From assembly GCA_947364395.1 (NCBI GenBank), contig CANASS010000022.1:1-32215 (forward strand): a stretch of DNA of 32,215 bases, given 5' to 3'. Made by a program: the position numbers and the translations under genes. The notes beneath the pieces are model-generated. The model had not been told where the DNA came from, did no database searches, and saw only the letters and a list, made by a program, of their open reading frames with translations. Source of the DNA: an uncultured bacterium (GTDB lineage: Bacteria > Bacillota > Clostridia > Oscillospirales > Oscillospiraceae). This document shows, piece by piece, positions 14,445 to 21,910 of this stretch (position 1 is its first letter; each line of letters begins with the position of its first letter).

Positions 14445-16121
14445 ATGTCTGCATCCACCCCCAAAAAGAATTCCTTTTTCGGCGGCGCGGCCATTCTGAC
14501 GGCCAGCGTCATTGTGGTCAAGCTCATCGGCGCGCTGTACAAGGTGCCCCTGGGCAATATCCTCACCGACGCGGCCTTCGCCGACTTTAACACCGCCTAC
14601 GATATCTACTCCCTGCTCATCATCATCTCCACTGGCGGCCTGCCGGTGGCCCTGTCCAAGATGGTGTCCGAGGCCAACGCCCTGGGCCGGGTGAACCAGG
14701 TGAAAAAGGTGTTCACCCTGGCCCTGGCCGCCTTCTGCGTGCTGGGCACCATCAGCTTCTGCATCATGGCCTTCCTCCCCCAGCAGCTGGCCGACCTGAT
14801 GCAGGACAGCCATGCCGCCTACAGCATCCTGGCCCTGGCCCCGGCGGTGTTCTTCATCTGCCCCATGTCCGCCATGCGGGGCTATTTCCAGGGCCATGCC
14901 CAGATGACTCCCACCGCCGTGTCCCAGGTCATCGAGGCGCTGTGCAAGCTGGTCATCGGCCTGGCGCTGGCCTCCGCCTTCAAGACCTCCTTTGAGGACG
15001 AGGCCATGGCCGCCGCCGGGGCCATCCTGGGGGTGTCGGTGGGCTGCCTGCTGGGAGCGGTGTATATGTATGTCTGCTACCGGAGGCACTCCCGGTCCCA
15101 GCCCAGGAGCAATGACGAGCCGGAGGACTCCAAGGCCATCCTTACCACTCTGGCGGCGCTGGCCATCCCCATCACCCTGAGCTCCTCCGTTATCGCCCTG
15201 ACCAACATCCTGGACAACGCCATCCTCATGGGGCGGCTCCAGGACGCCCTGGGGCTCTCCCTGAACGAGGCCAGGACCCTGAAGGGCGTGTACAATAAAG
15301 CGCTCACCCTTTACAACCTGCCCGCCTCCTTCATGGTGCCCCTCACCGCCAGCGTCATCCCCCACGTGTCCGCCGCGCTGAAGGTGAAGCGCCGCCGTCA
15401 GGCCGCCCAGATCAGCGAAACCACCCTGCGCACCACCGCCCTGCTGGCCATACCCGCCGGGGTGGGCCTGTTTGTGCTGGGGGAGCCCATCATCCGCCTG
15501 CTGTACGCTTCCACCGACGTGGAGCTGGGCGGATGGATGCTGTCCGTGCTGGGGGCGGCCTCCATCGCGGTGTGCTTCATGCTGGTGAGCAATTCCATCC
15601 TCCAGGCCCACCGCATGGTGGCCCTGCCCATGACCACCACCGTCATCGGCTGCGCCATGAAGCTGGCGGTGGGCTACGTGCTCATCGGCAGCGAGGAGAT
15701 CGGCATCCGGGGCGGCCCCATCAGCACCGTGGTGTGCTTCTGGCTCATCGCTCTGCTGGACCTGTTCATCATCAAGCGCACCCTGCCCCGCTCCCTGAGC
15801 ATGGCCCGGGTGTTTGTCAAGCCGGTGGGGGCGGCCGCCGCCATGGGGGCGGCCGCCTGGGCGGTCAACGGGCTGTGCTATCAGCTGCTGGTGAAGCTGA
15901 ACCTCTTCCTGGAGCTGGGAGAGGACGAAAAGCCCCTGCTGGACGCCGCGGGCAACGCCCTTCTCAGCCGGACGGGGACGGCGCTGTCCGTGGCCGCCGC
16001 CATCGGCGTGGCGGTCGTCGTCTACTTCGCCCTCATCCTGGTGACCCGCGCCATCTCCAAGGAGGACCTGGCCCTGCTGCCCAAAGGGGATAAAATCGCC
16101 CGGATTCTGCGGGTGGAGTGA
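14445..16121 (+). CDS. SpoVB/YabM-like polysaccharide or lipid flippase (MOP superfamily)
   Basis: The product has 558 residues and about 14 membrane segments. It opens with FFGGAAILTASVIVVKLIGALYKVPLGNIL, the signature of the SpoVB/YabM branch of MOP flippases, which move lipid-linked glycans across the membrane. Further blocks include ISTGGLPVALSKMVSEANALG and SAMRGYFQGHAQMTPTAVSQVIEALCKLVIG. In Bacillus subtilis yabM lies directly upstream of yabN (mazG) and yabO (rqcP), and the same order is kept here, so this is best read as the YabM orthologue. The ATG at 14445 is 18 bases after the deaminase stop, with GAGG upstream. The substrate is not certain: SpoVB acts in spore cortex synthesis and YabM's role is less clear. 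Nothing appears broken. Confidence 0.88.
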   Translation: MSASTPKKNSFFGGAAILTASVIVVKLIGALYKVPLGNILTDAAFADFNTAYDIYSLLIIISTGGLPVALSKMVSEANALGRVNQVKKVFTLALAAFCVLGTISFCIMAFLPQQLADLMQDSHAAYSILALAPAVFFICPMSAMRGYFQGHAQMTPTAVSQVIEALCKLVIGLALASAFKTSFEDEAMAAAGAILGVSVGCLLGAVYMYVCYRRHSRSQPRSNDEPEDSKAILTTLAALAIPITLSSSVIALTNILDNAILMGRLQDALGLSLNEARTLKGVYNKALTLYNLPASFMVPLTASVIPHVSAALKVKRRRQAAQISETTLRTTALLAIPAGVGLFVLGEPIIRLLYASTDVELGGWMLSVLGAASIAVCFMLVSNSILQAHRMVALPMTTTVIGCAMKLAVGYVLIGSEEIGIRGGPISTVVCFWLIALLDLFIIKRTLPRSLSMARVFVKPVGAAAAMGAAAWAVNGLCYQLLVKLNLFLELGEDEKPLLDAAGNALLSRTGTALSVAAAIGVAVVVYFALILVTRAISKEDLALLPKGDKIARILRVE

Positions 16122-16352
16122 GCCGGGAACCTGTATTCGCAGCCTTGAATCACCGCCTGGGCGGGCTTTTTCCGCCGCGCTTTGCTGGATTTTTGCCATG
16201 GGCACAGGCATGTCCGCGGAAATCTGTCTGGCCCGGCGGAAAAATTCCCCGCCCATCCGTTGGTTTCGGCTGTAAATTCAGGCAAAAAAACGAAAAATAT
16301 TTACGAAAACCTCTGTTCAGAGGAAAAAAACCCTTGCAATTCAGGTGATACT

Positions 16353-17150
16353 ATGGTAAATTGGTCCATGAAAAAAACTTATACCTGCCAGGACCTGATG
16401 GAAATCGTCCGGGTCCTGCGCCATCCGGGCGGCTGTCCCTGGGATCAGGAGCAGACCCATCAGTCCATCCGGCGCAACTTTCTCGAGGAAGTATACGAGG
16501 CGGCGGAGGCCATCGACAACGGCGACACGGACGGCTTGAAGGAGGAACTGGGGGATGTGCTCCTCCAGGTGTTCTTCCACACCTCCATTGAGGAGGACGC
16601 GGGCCGGTTCAATTTGGACGACGTGGCGGACGGGGTGTGCAGAAAACTGATCTACCGGCATCCTCATGTATTTGGAGAAGTAAACGTTCGCTCAACGGAG
16701 GAGGTCCTCTCCAACTGGGAGGAGCTGAAGCGGAAGGAGAAGCACCAGGACACCCAGGCCGACGCGGTGGACGCCGTGGCCCGCACCCTGCCCGCCCTGT
16801 GGCGGGCGGAGAAGATGAAGAAGAAGGCGGCGAAGGCCGGATTCGAGTGGCGGGACGTGGGCGGCGCACTGGACAAGCTGTCCGAGGAGCTGGATGAGCT
16901 GAAGGCGGCGGCTTTAAACGGGGAAGGGGACCCGGCGGAGGAGCTGGGCGACGTGCTGTTTTCCACCGTCTGTGCGGCCCGGTTCCTGGACGCCGACCCG
17001 GAGGCGGCCCTCCACGCCGCCTGCGAGAAGTTTTCCGCCCGGTTCCGAAAGACGGAGGAGCTGGCGGCGGAGCGGGGGCTCAAGCTCAGCGGGCTGTCCG
17101 AAGAGGAGCAGACCGCCCTGTGGGGAGAGGCCAAAAAGCGGTTGCAATGA
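16353..17150 (+). CDS. mazG: Nucleoside triphosphate pyrophosphohydrolase
   Basis: MazG hydrolyses NTPs to NMP and pyrophosphate, clearing abnormal nucleotides. The 265-residue product has two MazG domains. The first has GGCPWDQEQTHQSIRRNFLEE (26-46), then EEVYEA (45-50) and EELGDVLLQ (64-72), supplying the metal-binding glutamates and aspartate. The second repeats EELDELKAAA and EELGDVLFST. AGGTGAT at 16343-16349 fits the ATG at 16353, while a second ATG at 16368 has no site at usable distance. The frame is open upstream to 16182 but without a ribosome site. It follows the YabM-like flippase by 231 bases, a gap containing only a weak GC hairpin with a T tract (16153-16172) and an AT-rich stretch. 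Its neighbours match the Bacillus yab region. The stop is 109 bases before hup. Confidence 0.95.
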   Translation: MVNWSMKKTYTCQDLMEIVRVLRHPGGCPWDQEQTHQSIRRNFLEEVYEAAEAIDNGDTDGLKEELGDVLLQVFFHTSIEEDAGRFNLDDVADGVCRKLIYRHPHVFGEVNVRSTEEVLSNWEELKRKEKHQDTQADAVDAVARTLPALWRAEKMKKKAAKAGFEWRDVGGALDKLSEELDELKAAALNGEGDPAEELGDVLFSTVCAARFLDADPEAALHAACEKFSARFRKTEELAAERGLKLSGLSEEEQTALWGEAKKRLQ

Positions 17151-17164
17151 CACTTACAGCGCCA

Positions 17165-17191
17165 CGCCGCGCTTTAAGTATATACGCGGCG
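17165..17191 (+). other. Perfect 7-bp stem in the hup leader
   Basis: CGCCGCG and CGCGGCG flank a 13-base AT-rich loop. No T tract follows, so it is not a usual terminator; it lies between the mazG stop and the hup ribosome site and may shape the hup leader. Confidence 0.4.
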
Positions 17192-17259
17192 ATGCCGCAA
17201 GGGAAGACCTGGCCTCTGGGCCCCGCCTGACCATATAAATTTTAGGAGGAAGAGAAATA

Positions 17260-17535
17260 ATGAACAAAACCGAACTGATCGCCGCTGTGGCGGAAAAGAC
17301 CGGCCTGTCCAAGAAGGACAGCGACGCCGCTGTGGCCGCCGTGGTGGACGCCATCACCGAGTCCCTGGTTCAGGGGGAGAAGGTGCAGCTGGTGGGCTTC
17401 GGCTCCTTTGAGGTGAAGAGCCGTTCCGCCCGCATGGGCCGCAATCCCCACACCAAGGAGCAGATCGAGATTCCCGCCTCCAAGGTCCCCGTATTCAAGG
17501 CGGGCAAGGCCCTGAAGGACACTGTGAGCGGCTGA
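17260..17535 (+). CDS. hup: HU family DNA-binding protein
   Basis: HU is a small dimeric nucleoid protein that bends DNA without strong sequence preference. The 91-residue product has the whole family pattern: MNKTELIAAVAEKTGLSKKD at the start, VQLVGFGSFEVKSRSARMGRNP in the beta arm, and KVPVFKAGKALKDTV at the end. The DNA-intercalating proline is in GRNPHT. The ATG follows TTTAGGAGGAAGAG, a very strong site expected for an abundant protein. It is inserted between mazG and rqcP, which are adjacent in Bacillus; this arrangement is seen in other clostridia. Hairpins lie on both sides (17165-17191 and 17544-17574). The first could mark its leader and the second could process or attenuate the transcript before rqcP. 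Confidence 0.97.
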   Translation: MNKTELIAAVAEKTGLSKKDSDAAVAAVVDAITESLVQGEKVQLVGFGSFEVKSRSARMGRNPHTKEQIEIPASKVPVFKAGKALKDTVSG

Positions 17536-17543
17536 TGAACGCA

Positions 17544-17574
17544 ATATTCCCACCTCATTCCGGGGTGGGAATAT
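17544..17574 (+). other. Stem-loop between hup and rqcP
   Basis: An 11-bp perfect stem (ATATTCCCACC with GGTGGGAATAT, 9-base loop) lies 8 bases after the hup stop and ends 5 bases before the rqcP GGAGGG site. No T run follows. It probably stabilises hup mRNA or partially reduces readthrough to rqcP. Confidence 0.55.
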
Positions 17575-17592
17575 CTGTTGTGGAGGGCAATC

Positions 17593-17832
17593 ATGAGATT
17601 GGATAAATGGTTGAAGGTGTCCCGGCTCATCAAGCGGCGCACCGTGGCCAACGAGGCCTGCGACGCCGGGCGGGTGAGCGCCAACGGCAGGCCGGTAAAG
17701 GCGTCCTACGACGTGAAGCCGGGGGACGTGCTGGAGCTGAAGTTTGGCGAAAAACTCATCCGGGTGGAGGTGCTGTCCACCGCCGACATTGTGGGCAAAG
17801 AGGGAGCCGAGGCCATGTACCGGCAGCTCTGA
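17593..17832 (+). CDS. rqcP: S4-domain RNA-binding protein RqcP (YabO)
   Basis: RqcP binds the 50S subunit of stalled ribosomes and helps RqcH add alanine tails to incomplete peptides. The 79-residue product is nearly all S4 domain. MRLDKWLKVSRLIKRRTVANEA, then GRVSANGRPVKASYDVKPGD and VLELKFGEKLIRVEVL, align closely with Bacillus YabO. The ATG at 17593 follows GGAGGG by 6 bases; an in-frame TTG at 17578 is upstream of that site and rejected. The gene follows mazG and hup in the same order as the Bacillus yab region. The usual next genes of that cluster (yabP, yabQ, divIC) are missing here, and a convergent malic enzyme gene lies downstream instead. Confidence 0.93.
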   Translation: MRLDKWLKVSRLIKRRTVANEACDAGRVSANGRPVKASYDVKPGDVLELKFGEKLIRVEVLSTADIVGKEGAEAMYRQL

Positions 17833-17847
17833 GAGGACAGCGCACAC

Positions 17848-17878
17848 GAAAACGGGCCCCGCCTGCGGCGAGGTCCGT
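17848..17878 (-). terminator. Terminator of the malic enzyme gene
   Basis: On the minus strand ACGGACCTCGCC pairs with GGCGGGGCCCGT (12 positions, one A-C mismatch, one G-T pair, loop GCA), followed by TTTTCG. It lies between the converging malic enzyme and rqcP genes and could also act on rqcP. Confidence 0.8.
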
Positions 17879-17896
17879 TCTCCGTTTATCCCCGGG

Positions 17897-19072
17897 TCAA
17901 ATGCGGGCGGCGCCAGTGTCCCGGGCGGCCTGGGCCACCGCTGCGGCCACCGCGGGACCCACTCTCGGGTCGAAGGCCTTGGGCAGGATGCACTGGGGGG
18001 ACAGCTCCTCCGGGCCCACCAGCCCGGCCAGGGCGTGGGCGGCGGCCAGCTTCATGGCTTCGTTGATCTCCCGGGCCCGCACGTCGAAGGTTCCCCGGAA
18101 CACCCCTGGGAAGGCCAGCACGTTGTTGATCTGATTGGGGAAATCGCTGCGGCCGGTGCCCACCACCGCAGCACCCGCCGCCAGGGCGGCGTCGGGCATG
18201 ATCTCCGGGACGGGGTTGGCCATGGGGAACAGGATGGGGCCGGGGGCCATGGACCGCACCATGTCCGCCGTCACCAGACTGGGGGCGGACACCCCTATGA
18301 ACAGGTCGGCTCCGGCCAGCGCCTCCCCCAGGCCCCCCCGGACGGCGGGCTGGGTCATCTGGGCCAGCTCGTCCAGGTAGGGGTCGCCCGTCAGGTCGGG
18401 CCGCCCCGGATAGACCACCCCGTTGATGTCGCACAGCACCGCCCGGCGCAGGCCCAGGGCCCGCAGCAGCTTAAAGATAGCCGTGCCCGCCGCCCCGGCC
18501 CCGGAGAAAACTGCGCGTATTTCCCCGATTTTTTTGCCGGTGACCTTCAGGGCGTTGAGCAGGGCGGCGGCCACCACGATGGCGGTGCCGTGCTGGTCGT
18601 CGTGGAAAATAGGGATGTCGCATTTCTCCTTCAGCTTTTTCTCGATCTCAAAGCACCGGGGGGCCGCGATGTCCTCCAGATTCACCCCGCCGAAGGAGCC
18701 GGACAGCAGGTACACCGTCTCCACGAACTGGTCCACGTCCTTGGTTTTGACGCACAGGGGGAACGCGTCCACCCCGGCGAAGGTTTTGAACAGCACGCAT
18801 TTGCCCTCCATGACGGGCATACCCGCCTCGGGGCCGATGTCCCCCAGGCCCAGCACGGCGGAGCCGTCGGTGATGACGGCGCATAGATTGTGGCGGCGGG
18901 TGAGGGTCCAGCTCTTGTCCGGGTCCTTTTGAATCTCCAGGCAGGGCTGGGCCACGCCGGGGGTGTAGGCCAGGGACAGGCCGGCGGCGTCTGCCGCCGG
19001 GGCCCGGGCGGTCACCTCGATTTTGCCCGCCCACTCCTGGTGGAGCCGGAGGCTTTCCTTCGCGTAATCCAT
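17897..19072 (-). CDS. Malic enzyme (NAD(P)-dependent)
   Basis: Malic enzyme decarboxylates malate to pyruvate and yields reduced nicotinamide. The 391-residue product is the short bacterial form without the phosphotransacetylase-like extension of MaeB. Active-site features are in place: Y36 in SLAYTPGVAQPC, ITDGSAVLGLGDIGP (67-81), K91, E133 and D134 in NLEDIAAPRCFEIE, and D158/D159 in IPIFHDDQHGTAIV. The Rossmann motif is SGAGAAGTA (190-198), and SDFPNQINNVLAFPGVFRG is typical of the family. Cofactor choice between NAD and NADP is not certain from this motif. The ATG follows AAAGGAAG by 8 bases. A TTGACA-17-TATTTT promoter lies at 19120-19148, and a tandem repeat array sits upstream of it at 19185-19251, so it may be regulated by a dimerising activator. 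Confidence 0.94.
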   Translation of the reverse strand: MDYAKESLRLHQEWAGKIEVTARAPAADAAGLSLAYTPGVAQPCLEIQKDPDKSWTLTRRHNLCAVITDGSAVLGLGDIGPEAGMPVMEGKCVLFKTFAGVDAFPLCVKTKDVDQFVETVYLLSGSFGGVNLEDIAAPRCFEIEKKLKEKCDIPIFHDDQHGTAIVVAAALLNALKVTGKKIGEIRAVFSGAGAAGTAIFKLLRALGLRRAVLCDINGVVYPGRPDLTGDPYLDELAQMTQPAVRGGLGEALAGADLFIGVSAPSLVTADMVRSMAPGPILFPMANPVPEIMPDAALAAGAAVVGTGRSDFPNQINNVLAFPGVFRGTFDVRAREINEAMKLAAAHALAGLVGPEELSPQCILPKAFDPRVGPAVAAAVAQAARDTGAARI

Positions 19073-19119
19073 GATGGCATCTTCCTTTGCGGTTGATTTG
19101 AGCAGACTCAGTCCTGTTC

Positions 19120-19148
19120 AAAATACTACAAAAGGGGAGCGCTGTCAA
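19120..19148 (-). promoter_or_regulatory. Sigma-A promoter of the malic enzyme gene
   Basis: On the minus strand a perfect TTGACA (19143-19148) is followed after 17 bases by TATTTT (19120-19125), ending 47 bases before the ATG. Confidence 0.75.
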
Positions 19149-19184
19149 ACCTTTGTCCGGGCGGAGGGGCGCGGGCGGAAAAAA

Positions 19185-19251
19185 ACGAACAAAACTCGAA
19201 CGTCTTTCCTGGAGAAACCCCGGAAAGAATCGAACGAGTATCGAACAAACT
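19185..19251. repeat. Two pairs of tandem 11-bp direct repeats (candidate operator)
   Basis: Four 11-base units begin ACGAAC or TCGAAC: 19185-19195 and 19196-19206, then 19230-19240 and 19241-19251. Each pair is immediately tandem, so the half-sites are one helical turn apart, and the pairs are 34 bases apart. The space between them carries an inverted repeat, CTTTCC (19204-19209) with GGAAAG (19222-19227). The array sits 37 bases or more upstream of the malic enzyme -35 element. The rest of this 404-base intergenic region (to 19392) is AT-rich with no gene. Confidence 0.6.
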
Positions 19252-19392
19252 GTGAAGCTTTCCTCTGCGTGTTTGACCCCAAAGCCAGGGCGGAATGGAA
19301 TAACAGGTATTCAGCCATAGAAATTTCAAAAAGCAGGATTTTTGTGGTGATATTTATGGATTCATTCCGGATGCAGACCAGAAAAAAATAAC

Positions 19393-19421
19393 TTGAAATC
19401 TGTGCCCCAATGAGGTACAAT
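19393..19421 (+). promoter_or_regulatory. Sigma-A promoter of the lipoprotein/pilus-like operon
   Basis: TTGAAA and TACAAT (each 5 of 6 consensus bases) are separated by exactly 17 bases and end 55 bases before the lipoprotein ATG. Confidence 0.8.
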
Positions 19422-19476
19422 AGACATCGAAAGGAACTAAACCATATCTGAGCCTGTAAGGAGGAAGAAAATTCCC

Positions 19477-20538
19477 ATGAAAAAGAAACGAGTGTTCGCG
19501 CTTCTGCTGGCGGGGTGCTGCCTGCTCACGGGATGCTCCGGCGCGTCTCAGGAGGGGGACCCGGCGGGGGAGAGCCCCGAGGCCCTGCAGAGCAGCCTGG
19601 TCCAGAGCGCTGAGCCCAGCCAGGGGACCGAAACGGACGCGGCGTATATCGACTCTGTGTCCATGGAGGCGGAGGTGAGCCTGGAAGAGGAACTGGTGCC
19701 CATGTCCTCCGCTCCCGCCGTGGCCAGCATACTGTCCCCGGTGGCCTCCGGCACGGCGGTCAAATCCGGCGGCGGCGCTGAGATCGACTACTCCAACACC
19801 AAGGACGGCTACGTCATGTGCCGGTTCGCCGCCGCCAACAGCAAGCGCCTGAAGGTGCAGGTGGCGGGCCCCACCACCACTTACACCTACGATCTGTCCA
19901 CCGGCGGGTGGGTGACCTTCCCCCTGTCCGATGGCAACGGCAACTATAAGACCACCGTTCTGCAAAACACCACGGGCAAGAAGTACGCCGTCCTGGCCTC
20001 CGCTTCCTTCTCTGTGGCGCTGGCGGACGAGTTTGCCCCCTTCCTGCGGCCCAACCAGTACGTGAACTACGAGGGAGCCGCCAACACCATCGCCATGGCG
20101 GCCCAGCTGACCAACGGCCTGTCCGACCCGCTGGACAAGGTGGGCGCGGTGTACAATTATGTGGTGAAGAACCTGACCTACGACAAGACACGGGCCAGCG
20201 CGGTGGCCAACGGCACGCTGACCAGCTACCTGCCCAACCTGGACAGCGTGCTGGCCGAGAAGAAGGGCATCTGCTTTGACTACGCCGCGCTGATGACCGG
20301 GATGCTCCGCAGCCAGGGCGTGCCCTGCAAGCTGGTGGTGGGCTACGCGGGCACCGCTTACCACGCCTGGGTGAGCGTGTGGACCCAGGAGACGGGCTGG
20401 GTGGACGGTGCCATCTATTTCGACGGCACCACCTGGCACCGGATGGACCCCACCTTTGCCTCTTCTGGAAACGGCAGTGACGCCATCATGAAGTACATTG
20501 GAAACGGCAGCAATTACAAGGTGAAATACCTCTACTAA
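19477..20538 (+). CDS. Transglutaminase-like domain lipoprotein
   Basis: The 353-residue product has a lipoprotein signal peptide (MKKKRVFALLLAGCCLLTGC) with lipobox LTGC, so C20 should be lipidated and the protein held on the outer face of the membrane. Residues 21-100 are an Ser/Glu/Ala-rich linker. About 100-200 is a beta-rich region. The transglutaminase/protease-like core follows at about 200-345, with the complete Cys-His-Asp triad: C266 in KKGICFDYA, H296 in AYHAWV and D324 in RMDPTF. Such domains act as cysteine proteases, peptide hydrolases or cross-linkers; which one applies here is unknown. The ATG follows AAGGAGGAAG. The next gene, a pilus platform protein, starts 15 bases after the stop, so the lipoprotein is the first gene of the pilus-like operon, which suggests work on that machine or its surface partners. 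Confidence 0.9.
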   Translation: MKKKRVFALLLAGCCLLTGCSGASQEGDPAGESPEALQSSLVQSAEPSQGTETDAAYIDSVSMEAEVSLEEELVPMSSAPAVASILSPVASGTAVKSGGGAEIDYSNTKDGYVMCRFAAANSKRLKVQVAGPTTTYTYDLSTGGWVTFPLSDGNGNYKTTVLQNTTGKKYAVLASASFSVALADEFAPFLRPNQYVNYEGAANTIAMAAQLTNGLSDPLDKVGAVYNYVVKNLTYDKTRASAVANGTLTSYLPNLDSVLAEKKGICFDYAALMTGMLRSQGVPCKLVVGYAGTAYHAWVSVWTQETGWVDGAIYFDGTTWHRMDPTFASSGNGSDAIMKYIGNGSNYKVKYLY

Positions 20539-20553
20539 AGCGGGGGGCCTTCC

Positions 20554-21582
20554 ATGAAACATTTGATTTCCAACGACGATATCGCAAGCTTGTGCCTGGA
20601 GCTCTCCCTGCTCCTCCACGCCGGAGTCAGCACCGGCGACGCCCTCTCCCTCCTCGCTGAGGAGGGAGACCGGGGGGGCGTGCTCAAGGCCATGGCGGAG
20701 CAGGTGGACAGCGGCGAGACGCTGTCTGCCGCTTTGCGTGAAAGCGGGGCCTTCCCCACCTATGTCTGCGGACTGGTGGAGGTGGGCGAGCGGACGGGCA
20801 GGACCGAAGAGGCCCTGTCCGCTTTGTCCCGTTATTACGAGGACCGGGTCCGGCTGGCCCGGCGGGTGCGCTCCGCCCTGCTGTACCCGGCGGTGATGCT
20901 GGCGCTGATGCTGGTGGTCATCGGGGTGCTGCTGGTGAAGGTGCTGCCCATTTTCGACGACGTGTACGCCTCCCTGGGCGGCCGGCTCACCGGGGTGGCG
21001 GCGGGTCTGCTCACCCTGGGCCGGTGGCTGGAGGGAGCAATGCCCGTGCTGTTCGCCGTGCTGGTAGTTGTGGCGGCGGCGGTGCTGCTCTTCACCCTGG
21101 CGCAGCCCCTGCGCCAAAGGGTGCTCTCCCTGTGGAAGAGGTCCCGGGGGGACAGCGGCGTGTCCCGGAAGCTGAACAACGCCCGGCTGGCCCAGGCGCT
21201 GGCCATGGGCATGGCCAGCGGATTGCCCGTGGACGAGGCGGTGGCCCTGTCCGCCAGCCTGATGGAGGGGGGCGCGAAGGCGCGGTGCCAGAGCTGCCAG
21301 CAGAAGCTGGAAGAGGGCGGAAGCCTGGGTCAGGCCCTGAAGGACAGCGGACTGCTCCCCCCGAGGCAGAGCCGTCTGCTGGAGCTGGGCCAGCGCAGCG
21401 GCGCGGGCGACGCCTCCATGGAGAAGATCGCCCGGGACCTGAGCGAGGAGGGCGAGGCCGCCCTGGACGCCCTGGTCAGCCGGGTGGAGCCTGCCCTGGT
21501 GCTGGTGTGCTCGGTGCTGGTGGGGCTGATCCTGCTGTCGGTGATGCTGCCCTTGATGCACATCATGAGCGCCATCGGGTGA
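20554..21582 (+). CDS. pilC: Type II secretion/type IV pilus inner-membrane platform protein (GspF/PilC family)
   Basis: GspF/PilC is the membrane platform on which pilin subunits are assembled and which the motor ATPase rotates. The 342-residue product has two repeats of the T2SSF domain. Each starts with a soluble helical bundle: LCLELSLLLHAGVSTGDALSLL (about 12-35) and RLAQALAMGMASGLPVDEAV (about 211-232). LYPAVMLALMLVVIGVLLVKVLPIFDDVY is a typical first membrane region, and a C-terminal segment (LVLVCSVLVGLILLSVMLPL) closes the protein. The family is normally 340-400 residues, so it is complete but near the short end. It lies between the lipoprotein and four small pilin-like proteins. PilC in other systems needs a PilB-type motor, which is absent here; the only ATPase is the PilT-type one at the operon end. 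Confidence 0.9.
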   Translation: MKHLISNDDIASLCLELSLLLHAGVSTGDALSLLAEEGDRGGVLKAMAEQVDSGETLSAALRESGAFPTYVCGLVEVGERTGRTEEALSALSRYYEDRVRLARRVRSALLYPAVMLALMLVVIGVLLVKVLPIFDDVYASLGGRLTGVAAGLLTLGRWLEGAMPVLFAVLVVVAAAVLLFTLAQPLRQRVLSLWKRSRGDSGVSRKLNNARLAQALAMGMASGLPVDEAVALSASLMEGGAKARCQSCQQKLEEGGSLGQALKDSGLLPPRQSRLLELGQRSGAGDASMEKIARDLSEEGEAALDALVSRVEPALVLVCSVLVGLILLSVMLPLMHIMSAIG

Positions 21583-21586
21583 GCCT

Positions 21587-21910
21587 ATGAGGAGAAAGAA
21601 GAGCGGTCTGTTCACCCTCCTGCGGGGGGTGCTCCTGCCGGTGATTGCGGCGGCGGCCCTGCTGTGGTTTGCCACGGCGGTGGACAGCCTGGACAGCGGA
21701 CGGTCCCAGGAGGACCTGCGCCAGCTGGAGGAGACCCTGCGGCGCAGCTGCGTGGCCTGCTACGCCGCCGAGGGGGTCTATCCTCCCGATTTGAGCTACA
21801 TAGAGGAGCACTACGGCTTGCAGGTGGATGAGAAGCGGTACACGGTCAAGTACTCCGCCTTTGCAGAAAACCTGATGCCGGACATCACCGTGCTGGAGAA
21901 TGTGCCATGA
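21587..21910 (+). CDS. Small membrane protein, degenerate pseudopilin-like
   Basis: The 107-residue product has a basic N-terminus (MRRKKSG) followed by LFTLLRGVLLPVIAAAALLWFATAV. The G-LFTLL pattern resembles the prepilin cleavage block G-FTLIE, but the glutamate expected at +5 is missing. After the membrane helix comes a helical/short soluble domain with SCVACYAAEGVYPPDLSYIEEHYGL, which resembles the loop of GspG/pilin-type proteins. This is an inference from pattern only, and no domain is recognised with certainty. The ATG lies 4 bases after the PilC stop with only a weak GGGTGAG site, and its end overlaps the next gene by 4 bases (ATGA), so the chain is translationally coupled. Without a database search it could also be an uncharacterised single-pass protein. 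Confidence 0.6.
   Translation: MRRKKSGLFTLLRGVLLPVIAAAALLWFATAVDSLDSGRSQEDLRQLEETLRRSCVACYAAEGVYPPDLSYIEEHYGLQVDEKRYTVKYSAFAENLMPDITVLENVP

Noticed and set aside
13110..16256. Very long open frame (over 1000 codons) on the minus strand opposite the deaminase and flippase genes
   Set aside because: It is rich in Gly, His and Gln, has no domain, and lies antisense to two well-recognised genes. Long antisense frames are expected in GC-rich DNA with strong third-position bias. The same holds for 19354-21675 (-) and 28053-30221 (+).
19185..19251. GAAC repeats as a LexA (SOS) box
   Set aside because: The Firmicute LexA site is an inverted GAAC-N4-GTTC. Here all four units point the same way and no GTTC partner is present.
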